NCBI RefSeq assembly: GCF_000023465.1
Contig: NC_014041.1
Span: 2,548,001 to 2,612,000 of the forward strand
Length of the DNA stretch: 64,000 nucleotides
Direction of reading: 5' to 3'
DNA from: Zunongwangia profunda SM-A87
GTDB taxonomy: Bacteria > Bacteroidota > Bacteroidia > Flavobacteriales > Flavobacteriaceae
Numbering within the stretch: position 1 is the stretch's first letter; each line of letters opens with the position of its first letter. Shown piece after piece: positions 1 to 7,579 of the stretch. The position numbers were made by a program, and so were the translations under genes. Below the pieces are notes generated by a model. It saw nothing but the letters and a program-made list of their open reading frames with translations, was not told where the DNA came from and did not search any database.

Positions 1-531
1 AAACACGAAGAAGCCCATGTACAGCAAAAACACACATTGGATTTATTGGTATTGGAAATTCTACAGATTGTATTTTGGTTTAATCCGCTGTTTATTTTTA
101 TCAAAAAGTCAATACGCTTAAATCATGAGTTTCTTGCAGATGAGGCCGTATTGAACCAGAATATAAGTGCCTTGTCATATTCAAAATTATTACTTCATAG
201 CTCGTTCGGCTCACATCAGGCCCCAATGACGAGTTCATTTAAACATTCATTAATCAAAAAACGAATCGTTATGATTTCAAATTCATTTTCAAAAAAGAGA
301 GTAGGGCTAAAAATGGGATTTTTAGTGCCGGTAGTATGTTGTTGTATTTATTTTTTCAACAATAATATTGTGGCTGAAACTATACAGCAGGAACCGCCAA
401 TTGTTACTGAAATATTGGAAGCTTTTACCATGAAAATTCATGGAGAACAGATTGAGCTAAACGGAGAGAAAATTAGACTAAACGAATTTGTTTCGAAATT
501 GGATAAAATCACCGTGGACTTGCAACAAAAA
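1..531 (+). pseudogene. M56 family (BlaR1/MecR1-like) membrane metallopeptidase, 5' part, interrupted by an IS
   Basis: The frame is open from base 1, so the real start lies left of the window. The first codons give HEEAH, the zinc-binding HExxH of M56 peptidases, followed by a hydrophobic stretch (about codons 14-35) and an NHEFLADEAV segment typical of BlaR1-like proteins of Bacteroidota. Another membrane segment lies near bases 313-360. After the codon at 529-531 the reading frame enters the inverted repeat of an IS3-family element and ends at a TGA at 550-552. In the family, the peptidase is membrane-embedded and usually paired with a BlaI-type repressor; none is visible here because the upstream side is cut off. 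The C-terminal half of the same protein resumes after the element, at about 1787. Confidence 0.85.
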
Positions 532-552
532 ACTGGACAAATAGTTGAATGA

Positions 553-1407
553 CTACGCTGCTAGTTTAAGGTTATACATGTCTAATTCAAATTCTCTTAT
601 AGTTCTATTTCCTAAAAAGGAATGTCTTCTTCTATTATTATACCAAGTTTCTATCCATCCAAAGATGGATAACTCCGCTTCAGATCTCAACTTATAATTG
701 TGCCTATAAACCCATTCTACCTTTAATGATTTAAAGAACGATTCAGCAATGGCATTATCCCAGCAATTACCTTTTCTGCTCATAGATTGGTTTACTAAGC
801 CATTGTAACTTTTAATTAATGAGGTAAACTTATGGCTGGCATATTGTATACCTCGGTCGGAATGAAAAATTAAAGACTGGGTTAAAGTAGTTTTCTTTAT
901 AGCCATATGCCAAGCCTTAATAATAGTGTCTTCTGTACTTAGATTATCGCTTAGAGCCCATCCAACAACTTTGCGGTTAAACAAATCAATAATGACAGTA
1001 AGGTATAACCAGCCCTGTTTGGTTTTGATATAGGTTATATCGCTTACCCAAACTTGATCCTGTCGGCTTACTTCAAAGTTTTGGTTTAATAAATTAGGAG
1101 CTATGGGGTAATTATGTTGACTATATGTGGTTGCTTTAAACTTACGTTTTCGTTTTGCAAACAAATAATTAGCACTCATAATACGTGCAACTCTAGGCTT
1201 TGATATTTTATAGCCTAATGTCTCTAGTTCTGTTTTTATTCTAGGTGAACCATAGCTTTGAAAGCTATCTTTAAATATAGATTTAATAAGCCCAGTTACC
1301 TTTTGATTTTCTAACCATAATTTACTTGGTCCCGATTGTAACCAATGGTAATAGCCACTTTTGCTTACTTTCAATATTTTACACATCGTCTCGACAGGAA
1401 ATCTCAT
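553..1407 (-). CDS. IS3-family transposase OrfB (DDE integrase domain)
   Basis: The product is the catalytic half of an IS3 transposase. An N-terminal HTH_21-like region (KVSKSGYYHW) precedes the rve integrase core. DDE residues are visible in VWVSDITYIK (first Asp), IFHSDRGIQY (second Asp) and WDNAIAESFFKSLK (Glu). The ATG at 1407 gives 284 residues, but the same frame stays open upstream through the end of OrfA, so the working protein is probably an OrfAB fusion made by -1 frameshifting. The last codons overlap the terminal inverted repeat region of the element. The frame looks intact, so the element may still be active. Confidence 0.9.
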   Translation of the reverse strand: MRFPVETMCKILKVSKSGYYHWLQSGPSKLWLENQKVTGLIKSIFKDSFQSYGSPRIKTELETLGYKISKPRVARIMSANYLFAKRKRKFKATTYSQHNYPIAPNLLNQNFEVSRQDQVWVSDITYIKTKQGWLYLTVIIDLFNRKVVGWALSDNLSTEDTIIKAWHMAIKKTTLTQSLIFHSDRGIQYASHKFTSLIKSYNGLVNQSMSRKGNCWDNAIAESFFKSLKVEWVYRHNYKLRSEAELSIFGWIETWYNNRRRHSFLGNRTIREFELDMYNLKLAA

Positions 1408-1418
1408 AAGGTGTTGTT

Positions 1419-1757
1419 TTATAAACCTGTATTTTTCTTGTCGCTCGCGGAGAAGATGCTGATGGCCTTTTTTAAGATGTCTCGTTCTAACTCGGCTTCT
1501 TTTAATGCCTTTTTTAATCGGGCTATCTCTTTTTCTTCATCGGTCATTTTAGGATTACCACGGCCAGGGAAACTGTTGTTACCGTAATCTTTTAACTCTC
1601 TACGCCAACGGTAAAGTACAGATGGAAATATATCCAAGTCTTCACATACTTGTTTTACATTGCCTTTAGCATAACTTAACTCGACTGCTTTTTGTTTAAA
1701 TTCTAAGGTGTAATGTTTAGATTTTCTTCTCATAATTGCTAAGGTAATAACTAGCAA
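1419..1757 (-). CDS. IS3-family transposase OrfA (HTH DNA-binding protein)
   Basis: This 112-residue protein has the HTH_Tnp_1 pattern of IS3 OrfA: a basic start (RRKSKHYTLEFKQKAVEL), a helix-turn-helix around residues 25-55 (VKQVCEDLDIFPSVLYRWRRE) and a leucine-zipper-like coiled coil (EKEIARLKKALKEAELERDILKKAIS). It binds the element's ends and, through frameshifting, supplies the N-terminus of the OrfAB transposase. Its stop lies 11 bases before the ATG of OrfB, and OrfB's frame overlaps its 3' end. Confidence 0.9.
   Translation of the reverse strand: MLVITLAIMRRKSKHYTLEFKQKAVELSYAKGNVKQVCEDLDIFPSVLYRWRRELKDYGNNSFPGRGNPKMTDEEKEIARLKKALKEAELERDILKKAISIFSASDKKNTGL
1467..1473 (-). promoter_or_regulatory. 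Probable -1 frameshift slippery site (A AAA AAG)
   Basis: On the minus strand the OrfA frame reads TTA AAA AAG, which contains the canonical heptamer A AAA AAG in the zero frame. From here the -1 frame is open into OrfB (KGHQHLLRERQEKYRF, then the OrfB ATG region). This is the usual way IS3 elements make OrfAB. Seen in sequence; use in the cell is inferred. Confidence 0.65.
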
Positions 1758-1786
1758 AAATATTCTCTCAACTTAGTGTCCGGTCT

Positions 1787-2469
1787 AATGTAGTAATTCC
1801 ACCGATCAATATTCTGACGAAGATTTGCTAAAAAATAATATACGTTTAGAATTAACGAACGTTTCTGAAGATTTTAAAAAGAAAGTAGAAAAGGAATTTT
1901 TAAAAACACATTATTACAAAGTGATGAAGCAACATGCTAAAAAAGTGACCTTATTTCCTGCTTTACCTGCGCCACCACCGCCGCCAATGCAATTTAAAAA
2001 CAAAGAAAAGAAACCGGTTGCTCCACCTGTTCCCCCAAAAGCACCAAATAAAGATAGTATAGTTGAAGTTATTGAGGTAGTTGAAGATGTGCCTGAGCCA
2101 CCAAAACCGATGATAATTGAAGTGGTAGAAGACATTCCCGAACCTTCTAAAGTAGAGGAAATTATTGCTGTGGAAGCAATTGATATTCAAAACCCGCAAA
2201 GACCAACACACCAGATTTATATAAATAATGAAAAATCTATTAAAGAATTGATCAAAGATTATAATGATCAGCTTAAAAAAGTGAATGCGCTTTTACCTGA
2301 AGGATACCCAATGGCTTATCTTAATTTGAAAGAAGAGGAGCAGGATGAAATTAATAATAATATAGGAAAACTTTATAAAATCCATCTTGCTCTTTCCAAA
2401 AGAGGAGCGCAAGACAAAGTAAGTTTAATGCCACCGCCACCACCGGCTAGAAATGATAATAAACGTTAA
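1787..2469 (+). pseudogene. M56 family (BlaR1-like) peptidase, 3' part, downstream of the IS
   Basis: The frame is open from 1789 (just after an in-frame TAA at 1786-1788) to the stop at 2467-2469. It would read as the continuation of the interrupted M56 protein: an extracytoplasmic tail with a proline-rich stretch (LPAPPPPPMQ near 1963-1992), two related acidic Pro repeats (VIEVVEDVPEPPKP, then IIEVVEDIPEPSK), and a C-terminal region ending in another Pro-rich PPPPPA. The repeats resemble TonB-type spacers, and some Bacteroidota M56 proteins carry TonB-like tails. Any start here (for example TTG 1825) would be artificial, because the fragment lacks the membrane and peptidase domains. I treat both halves as one broken gene. 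Confidence 0.7.
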
Positions 2470-2554
2470 TAACTAAATATTTGAAAAGGAGGGTTAAAAC
2501 AACTTTCCTTTTTTATAATTATACTTTAAAAGCCACAATAATCTTTAAAAAAGC

Positions 2555-2585
2555 TTTATGTTTTATCTTTAAAAACCTACTTTTG
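2555..2585 (+). promoter_or_regulatory. Bacteroidota-type sigma-A promoter upstream of sucD
   Basis: TACTTTTG at 2578-2585 fits the -7 consensus TAnnTTTG exactly. TTTA at 2555-2558, 19 bases upstream, fits the -33 element. The expected transcription start is around 2592, giving a leader of about 18 bases before the sucD ATG at 2610. Confidence 0.6.
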
Positions 2586-2609
2586 TGTAGCTAATTACAA
2601 TAAATACTT

Positions 2610-3482
2610 ATGAGCGTTTTAGTAAATAAAGATTCAAAAATAATCGTGCAGGGATTTACCGGTAGCGAAGGTACTTTTCATGCAGAGCAAATGATAGAAT
2701 ATGGTTCCAATGTTGTTGGAGGTGTAACTCCTGGTAAAGGAGGACAAAAGCATTTGGACAGACCGGTATTCAATACAGTTTCAGATGCTGTTAAAGAAAC
2801 CGGTGCCGATGTTACCATTATTTTTGTGCCGCCAGCATTTGCTGCCGATGCCATTATGGAAGCTGCCGATGCAGGTATTAAAGTAATCATTACTATTACC
2901 GAGGGTATTCCTGTTGCAGATATGGTTAAGGCTTCTAATTATATTAAAAACAAAGACTGCCGTCTAATTGGCCCTAACTGCCCTGGTGTTATCACTCCGG
3001 GTGAAGCTAAAGTAGGGATCATGCCAGGTTTCGTTTTCAAAAAGGGAACTGTAGGTATTGTTTCTAAATCTGGTACTTTAACTTACGAAGCTGCCGATCA
3101 GGTTGTAAAAGAAGGTTTAGGAATTACTACGGCAATTGGTATTGGTGGAGATCCAATTATTGGAACGACTACTAAAGAAGCAGTAGAGCTTTTAATGAAT
3201 GATGATGAAACCAAGGCTATCGTTATGATCGGTGAAATTGGAGGACAGTTGGAAGCTGATGCTGCTAAATGGATCAAAGAAAACGGTAATAAGAAACCGG
3301 TTATCGGGTTTATCGCTGGTGAAACTGCTCCTGCAGGAAGAACTATGGGACATGCTGGTGCAATTGTAGGTGGTAGCGAAGATACCGCACAAGCTAAAAA
3401 AGCAATCTTAAAGGAAAACGGAGTTCATGTGGTGGATTCTCCAGCAGAAATTGGTAAAAAAGTTGCCGAAGTTCTGGGATAA
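2610..3482 (+). CDS. sucD: Succinyl-CoA synthetase (ADP-forming) subunit alpha
   Basis: A TCA-cycle enzyme: with SucB it interconverts succinyl-CoA and succinate with ATP (or GTP) formation in the cytoplasm. At 290 residues it has the normal family length. Visible are the CoA-binding Rossmann-like domain ([20 protein letters not shown], residues about 14-33), the ligase motif [12 protein letters not shown], and the GHAGAIVGG segment near residue 247 with the histidine that is phosphorylated during catalysis. The gene stands alone, with its own promoter and a strong terminator. sucB is not adjacent, which is common in Flavobacteriia. Confidence 0.97.
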   Translation: MSVLVNKDSKIIVQGFTGSEGTFHAEQMIEYGSNVVGGVTPGKGGQKHLDRPVFNTVSDAVKETGADVTIIFVPPAFAADAIMEAADAGIKVIITITEGIPVADMVKASNYIKNKDCRLIGPNCPGVITPGEAKVGIMPGFVFKKGTVGIVSKSGTLTYEAADQVVKEGLGITTAIGIGGDPIIGTTTKEAVELLMNDDETKAIVMIGEIGGQLEADAAKWIKENGNKKPVIGFIAGETAPAGRTMGHAGAIVGGSEDTAQAKKAILKENGVHVVDSPAEIGKKVAEVLG

Positions 3483-3515
3483 AAGTTAAAATTTAAGATA
3501 ATTTTAAATAATTTT

Positions 3516-3550
3516 AGTCCGTAAGCGTTATTTGCTTACGGACTTTTTTA
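3516..3550 (+). terminator. Rho-independent terminator after sucD
   Basis: A perfect 11-bp stem AGTCCGTAAGC (3516-3526) / GCTTACGGACT (3534-3544) with a 7-base loop is followed by a run of T. It lies 34 bases after the sucD stop. Confidence 0.9.
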
Positions 3551-3584
3551 TTTTTATAAATATTTATCAATCAAAATTTTAACT

Positions 3585-6548
3585 ATGAGGAAATATTATA
3601 TGCCTCTAATGGCAATGCTTTTTCTTGCTTTTTCATCCTGCAAAAAAGAAAAGGAAGAAAAATCGAACATTCAGACTGACGCCAACGGCTTTTCTTATGA
3701 AACTTTTGAAGACGATCCTACCGGTTTGCGTCTGTATACCTTAGACAACGGTTTAAAGGTTTATTTAAGTCAAAATAATGAAGAACCTAAGATTCAAACT
3801 TTAATTGCCGTACGTGCCGGGTCTACTTATGATCCTGCAGATAATACCGGTTTAGCCCATTATCTGGAGCATATGGTATTTAAAGGAACCAGTAAAATAG
3901 GAACGCAGGATTGGGCGACTGAAAAAGTACTTCTAGATTCGATTTCTGATCTTTACGAAAAGCATAAAGCTACGACCGATCCTGACGAGAAAAAAGAAAT
4001 CTATCGCCAGATCGATTTGGTATCACAGGAAGCTTCCAAGTATTCCATAGCTAACGAATATGATAAAATGGTAAGTTCTTTGGGAGCTGAGGGTACCAAC
4101 GCTTTTACCTCTAACGAACAAACGGTTTATGTAAATAAAATTCCTTCTAACGAGTTGGATAAGTGGTTAATGGTAGAGAGCGAAAGGTTTAACGAACTCG
4201 TTTTACGTTTGTTTCATACCGAGTTAGAAGCCGTTTACGAAGAGTTTAACCGTGGACAGGACAGTGATTCCAGAAAGCAGTATTATGCCGTTTTAGAAGG
4301 TCTTTATCCTACCCATCCTTATGGTACACAATCTACGATAGGAAAATCAGAGCATTTAAAGAATCCTTCAATGCAAGCGATTCATAATTATTATGATCAA
4401 TATTACGTGCCAAATAATATGGCCGTAATTCTTTCAGGCGATTTAGAATTTGATAGTACCATTCAAAAAGTAAATGAAGCTTTTGGAGGCTACGAATCTA
4501 AAGAAGTAACTCACCCTACCTTTCCAGAGGAACAACCTATCACAGCGCCTATCGAGAAAGAAGTATTTGGACCAACTTCAGAATCTGTTTATGTAGCTTT
4601 TCGTACCGATGGTGTTGGCAGTAAAGATCAAAAGATCGTTTACTTAATCGATTATATTTTGGCAAATTCTCAGGCCGGTTTAATAGATTTGGACCTTAAC
4701 CAAAAACAAAAGGTACAACAGGCCTCTTCATATACCAATTTTGATAATGACTATGGTTTCCATTTGTTATACGGGATGCCAAAAGCCGATCAAACTTTGG
4801 AAGAAGTGAAAGATTTATTACTCGCGGAAGTTGAGAAGATCAAGAAAGGAGAATTTGATGATTGGTTAATCGATGCGGTGATAAATGATTTAAAACTATC
4901 TGAAATTCGGCAGTATGAAGATGCATCTTCGGTAGCTTATGCCCACATGGATGCCTTTATTCATTTCCAGGACTGGCAGGATGTAGTTGATTTTACAAAC
5001 GATTTAAAATCGATTACCAAAGAAGAACTTGTGAATTACGCTAATGAGCATTATAAAGATAATTATGTTACGGTTTATAAACGAATAGGGGAAGACCCTA
5101 ATATCGCCAAAGTAGAAAATCCCGGAATTACTCCGGTTCAGTTAAATCGTGACAAGCAATCAGATTTTCTAATTGAATTCAACAAATCTGAGGCTCCGGT
5201 ATTAACTCCGCAATATGTAGACTACGAGGAGGCGATCAAAGAATCCAAAACTGAAAATGGATTACCGGTTTCTTATATCCTAAATGAAAATAACGATCTT
5301 TTTAACCTGTATTTTATTTTTGATATGGGGCAGGATAATGATAAAGAAATCTCTTTAGCTACGGGATACCTTGATTATTTAGGTACCGATAAATACACTC
5401 CTGAGGAATTAAAGCAGGAATTTTACAAACTTGGTATTAGTTATTTTGTAAGCGCCGGTTCCGACCAGATTTATGTTGGTATTAGCGGCTTAAAAGAAAA
5501 TTTACCTAAAGGATTAGAATTACTTGAGCATCTTTGGAAAAATGCAAAACCAGATCAGGAAACTTATGAGAAATATGTGGCTTCTATTATGAAAGGTCGT
5601 GATGATGCCAAAACCCAAAAGGGAAATATTTTGTTTAATGGTTTAATGAATTATGGAAAATACGGCGAAGATTCCCGTCTTCGTAATATTTATACCGAAG
5701 CCGAATTAAACGCTTTGGATCCGGCAGAGCTGGTAGATAAAGTAAAAGATCTGCGTAATTACAAACAACGAATTCTTTATTATGGAAAAGATCCTGAAGC
5801 AGCGGTAACCGCAGTGAGCGAAAAACACGATGTAGCATCAGAACTTAATGAGTATCCAGAGGCACGTAAATATAACGAAAAGGAGACCGGTGGTAATGTG
5901 TACTTTGTAGATTACGATATGGTACAAAGCGAAATGATTTTCCTTGCAAAAGGAGATGATTTTGATGCCGAAGAAATGGCAGCCACTCAATTATTCAATA
6001 CCTATTTTGGTAGTGGGTTATCGTCTATTGTATTTCAGGAAATAAGGGAATCCAAGTCGTTAGCCTACTCTGCATTCTCGAGTTATCAAATGGCTGCAGA
6101 AGTTGATAAACCAAATTATACGATGGCCTATATTGGTACTCAGGCCAATAAAATGCCACAGGCGGTGGATGCGATGATGGAATTAATGACTAATATGCCA
6201 GAAGCGAAAGAGCAGTTTGAAGCGGCTAAAGAAGCTACATTAAAGAAAATCGCGGCAGATCGTATCACCAAAACCAATATCTTTTGGAGCTACGAGCGAT
6301 TAAAAGACCGTGGTTTAGATCACGACATGCGCAAAGAAATGTACGAAGCAATTCAAGGGATGAGCTTCGAAGATTTACAAACATTTTTTGATAACAATAT
6401 TAAAGGACAGGATTACAATGTTTTGGTGATAGGAAATAAAAAAGATGTAGACATGCAAGCACTAAATAAATTAGGTGATGTACAAGAACTCGATATCGAT
6501 TACCTGTTCAATTACGAGAAAAAGGAAGAGAAAGACTTAAAAATGTAA
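3585..6548 (+). CDS. M16 family zinc metallopeptidase, double-domain lipoprotein
   Basis: This 987-residue protein starts with a lipoprotein signal peptide (hydrophobic MLFLAFSSC, Cys at about residue 19), so it is probably anchored in the periplasm or outer membrane. The inverted zinc motif HxxEH is visible as HYLEH (residues about 87-91), with the downstream EAVYEEF segment giving the third ligand. A second, non-catalytic M16 half (about residues 540-960) completes the pitrilysin-like clamshell, as the length suggests. M16 enzymes cleave peptides enclosed in the chamber; the substrate here is unknown. It is monocistronic with a terminator downstream. Confidence 0.92.
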   Translation: MRKYYMPLMAMLFLAFSSCKKEKEEKSNIQTDANGFSYETFEDDPTGLRLYTLDNGLKVYLSQNNEEPKIQTLIAVRAGSTYDPADNTGLAHYLEHMVFKGTSKIGTQDWATEKVLLDSISDLYEKHKATTDPDEKKEIYRQIDLVSQEASKYSIANEYDKMVSSLGAEGTNAFTSNEQTVYVNKIPSNELDKWLMVESERFNELVLRLFHTELEAVYEEFNRGQDSDSRKQYYAVLEGLYPTHPYGTQSTIGKSEHLKNPSMQAIHNYYDQYYVPNNMAVILSGDLEFDSTIQKVNEAFGGYESKEVTHPTFPEEQPITAPIEKEVFGPTSESVYVAFRTDGVGSKDQKIVYLIDYILANSQAGLIDLDLNQKQKVQQASSYTNFDNDYGFHLLYGMPKADQTLEEVKDLLLAEVEKIKKGEFDDWLIDAVINDLKLSEIRQYEDASSVAYAHMDAFIHFQDWQDVVDFTNDLKSITKEELVNYANEHYKDNYVTVYKRIGEDPNIAKVENPGITPVQLNRDKQSDFLIEFNKSEAPVLTPQYVDYEEAIKESKTENGLPVSYILNENNDLFNLYFIFDMGQDNDKEISLATGYLDYLGTDKYTPEELKQEFYKLGISYFVSAGSDQIYVGISGLKENLPKGLELLEHLWKNAKPDQETYEKYVASIMKGRDDAKTQKGNILFNGLMNYGKYGEDSRLRNIYTEAELNALDPAELVDKVKDLRNYKQRILYYGKDPEAAVTAVSEKHDVASELNEYPEARKYNEKETGGNVYFVDYDMVQSEMIFLAKGDDFDAEEMAATQLFNTYFGSGLSSIVFQEIRESKSLAYSAFSSYQMAAEVDKPNYTMAYIGTQANKMPQAVDAMMELMTNMPEAKEQFEAAKEATLKKIAADRITKTNIFWSYERLKDRGLDHDMRKEMYEAIQGMSFEDLQTFFDNNIKGQDYNVLVIGNKKDVDMQALNKLGDVQELDIDYLFNYEKKEEKDLKM

Positions 6549-6570
6549 TTCAGCGTCAATAAAAAACAAA

Positions 6571-6597
6571 GACCTCCTTGAAAAAGGAGGTTTTTTT
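6571..6597 (+). terminator. Rho-independent terminator after the M16 peptidase gene
   Basis: An 8-bp stem ACCTCCTT / AAGGAGGT closed by a GAAA tetraloop is followed by seven T. It lies 23 bases after the stop codon. Confidence 0.9.
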
Positions 6598-6627
6598 ATA
6601 CCTAAACAATGCATATTCTTATATTTG
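6595..6627 (+). promoter_or_regulatory. Candidate fabG promoter
   Basis: TATATTTG at 6620-6627 matches TAnnTTTG exactly. A TTTA at 6595-6598, at the edge of the preceding terminator, could serve as the -33 element with a 21-base spacer. The leader to the ATG at 6657 would be about 23 bases. Confidence 0.45.
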
Positions 6628-6656
6628 GCGAAGATAAATCTAACTTACTATAATAT

Positions 6657-7403
6657 ATGAAATTATTAGAAGGTAAAAATGCTATCGTAACCGGTGGAAG
6701 CCGTGGTATTGGTAGAGGTATAGCAAAAGTGTTTGCAGCCCATGGTGCAAATGTGGCATTTACGTATAATTCCTCTGAAGAAGCAGCTAAAGAACTGGAA
6801 CAAGAGCTTTCTGAAAGTGGAGTAAAAGCAAAAGGTTACAAATCGAATGCTGCTGATTTTGAACAGGCGCAGGAACTAATTAAAAATGTAGCAGAAGACT
6901 TTGGAGCTATCGATATTCTTGTCAACAATGCCGGTATCACAAAAGATAACCTGCTAATGCGTATGAGTGAGGAGGATTTTGATCGCGTGATCGAAGTAAA
7001 CCTTAAATCGATTTTTAATATGACCAAAGCGGTACAGCGTACCATGCTTAAACAACGTAAAGGAAGCATTATTAATATGAGCTCTGTTGTTGGAGTAAAA
7101 GGAAATGCCGGTCAGGCAAATTATGCCGCCTCTAAAGCCGGGATCATAGGTTTTAGTAAGTCTATGGCTTTAGAGCTAGGTTCACGTAATATACGTACCA
7201 ATGTAATAGCTCCTGGTTTTATCGAAACTGAAATGACCGAGAAGTTAGACGAAAAAGTGGTACAGGGATGGCGAGATAATATTCCGCTAAAACGTGGCGG
7301 CACACCTGAAGATATTGCCAATGCCTGTGTATATTTAGGTAGCGATCTAAGTGCTTATGTTACCGGGCAGGTACTTAACGTAGATGGTGGAATGCTAACT
7401 TAA
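6657..7403 (+). CDS. fabG: 3-oxoacyl-[acyl-carrier-protein] reductase
   Basis: A short-chain dehydrogenase that reduces 3-oxoacyl-ACP with NADPH in type II fatty acid synthesis. At 248 residues it has the typical length. Seen: the nucleotide-binding GGSRGIGRG (residues 13-21), the NNAG motif (about 90), the catalytic Ser in INMSSVVGVKG, the YAASK Tyr/Lys pair (about 154-158), and the PGFIETEMT loop characteristic of FabG. It stands apart from other fab genes, so a specialised FabG paralogue cannot be excluded, but the motif set is that of the canonical enzyme. Confidence 0.9.
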   Translation: MKLLEGKNAIVTGGSRGIGRGIAKVFAAHGANVAFTYNSSEEAAKELEQELSESGVKAKGYKSNAADFEQAQELIKNVAEDFGAIDILVNNAGITKDNLLMRMSEEDFDRVIEVNLKSIFNMTKAVQRTMLKQRKGSIINMSSVVGVKGNAGQANYAASKAGIIGFSKSMALELGSRNIRTNVIAPGFIETEMTEKLDEKVVQGWRDNIPLKRGGTPEDIANACVYLGSDLSAYVTGQVLNVDGGMLT

Positions 7404-7579
7404 TTTCTATCGCAGTGTTAATTTTCCATAGGATCTACCTGAAATTTTAATAGGTTTCGTATCTATAGGGCGCTGGCTTTTTTTGCGATTATTGATCGCT
7501 AAAATTATTTATTTCTGTTTTTGGGTTTTAGGTTGGTAAAGCCTTAATATTCTCTTAAATTACAACCCAAAACCGATAA

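Larger units (their letters stand above)
532..1784 (-). mobile_element. IS3-family insertion sequence inside an M56 peptidase gene
   Basis: Two overlapping transposase frames lie on the minus strand. The ends carry an imperfect inverted repeat: 532-552 against the reverse complement of 1764-1784, about 15 of 21 positions matching, with an outer core of ACTGGACA / ACCGGACA. No clean 3-4 bp target duplication is visible at these borders (AAA on the left, CTA on the right), so the boundary may be off by a few bases or a flank may have been altered after insertion. Length is about 1.25 kb, normal for IS3 elements. It splits an otherwise readable M56 gene. Confidence 0.85.

Noticed and set aside
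1345-1587. Plus-strand ORF of 80 codons across the IS3 orfA/orfB junction
   Set aside because: It is antisense to the transposase frames and has low-complexity composition.
1914-2211. Minus-strand ORFs over the Pro-rich tail (Ser/Thr-Ile and Phe/Trp-rich products)
   Set aside because: They are shadows of the repetitive Pro/Val/Glu codons of the M56 3' part, with no start context or family resemblance.
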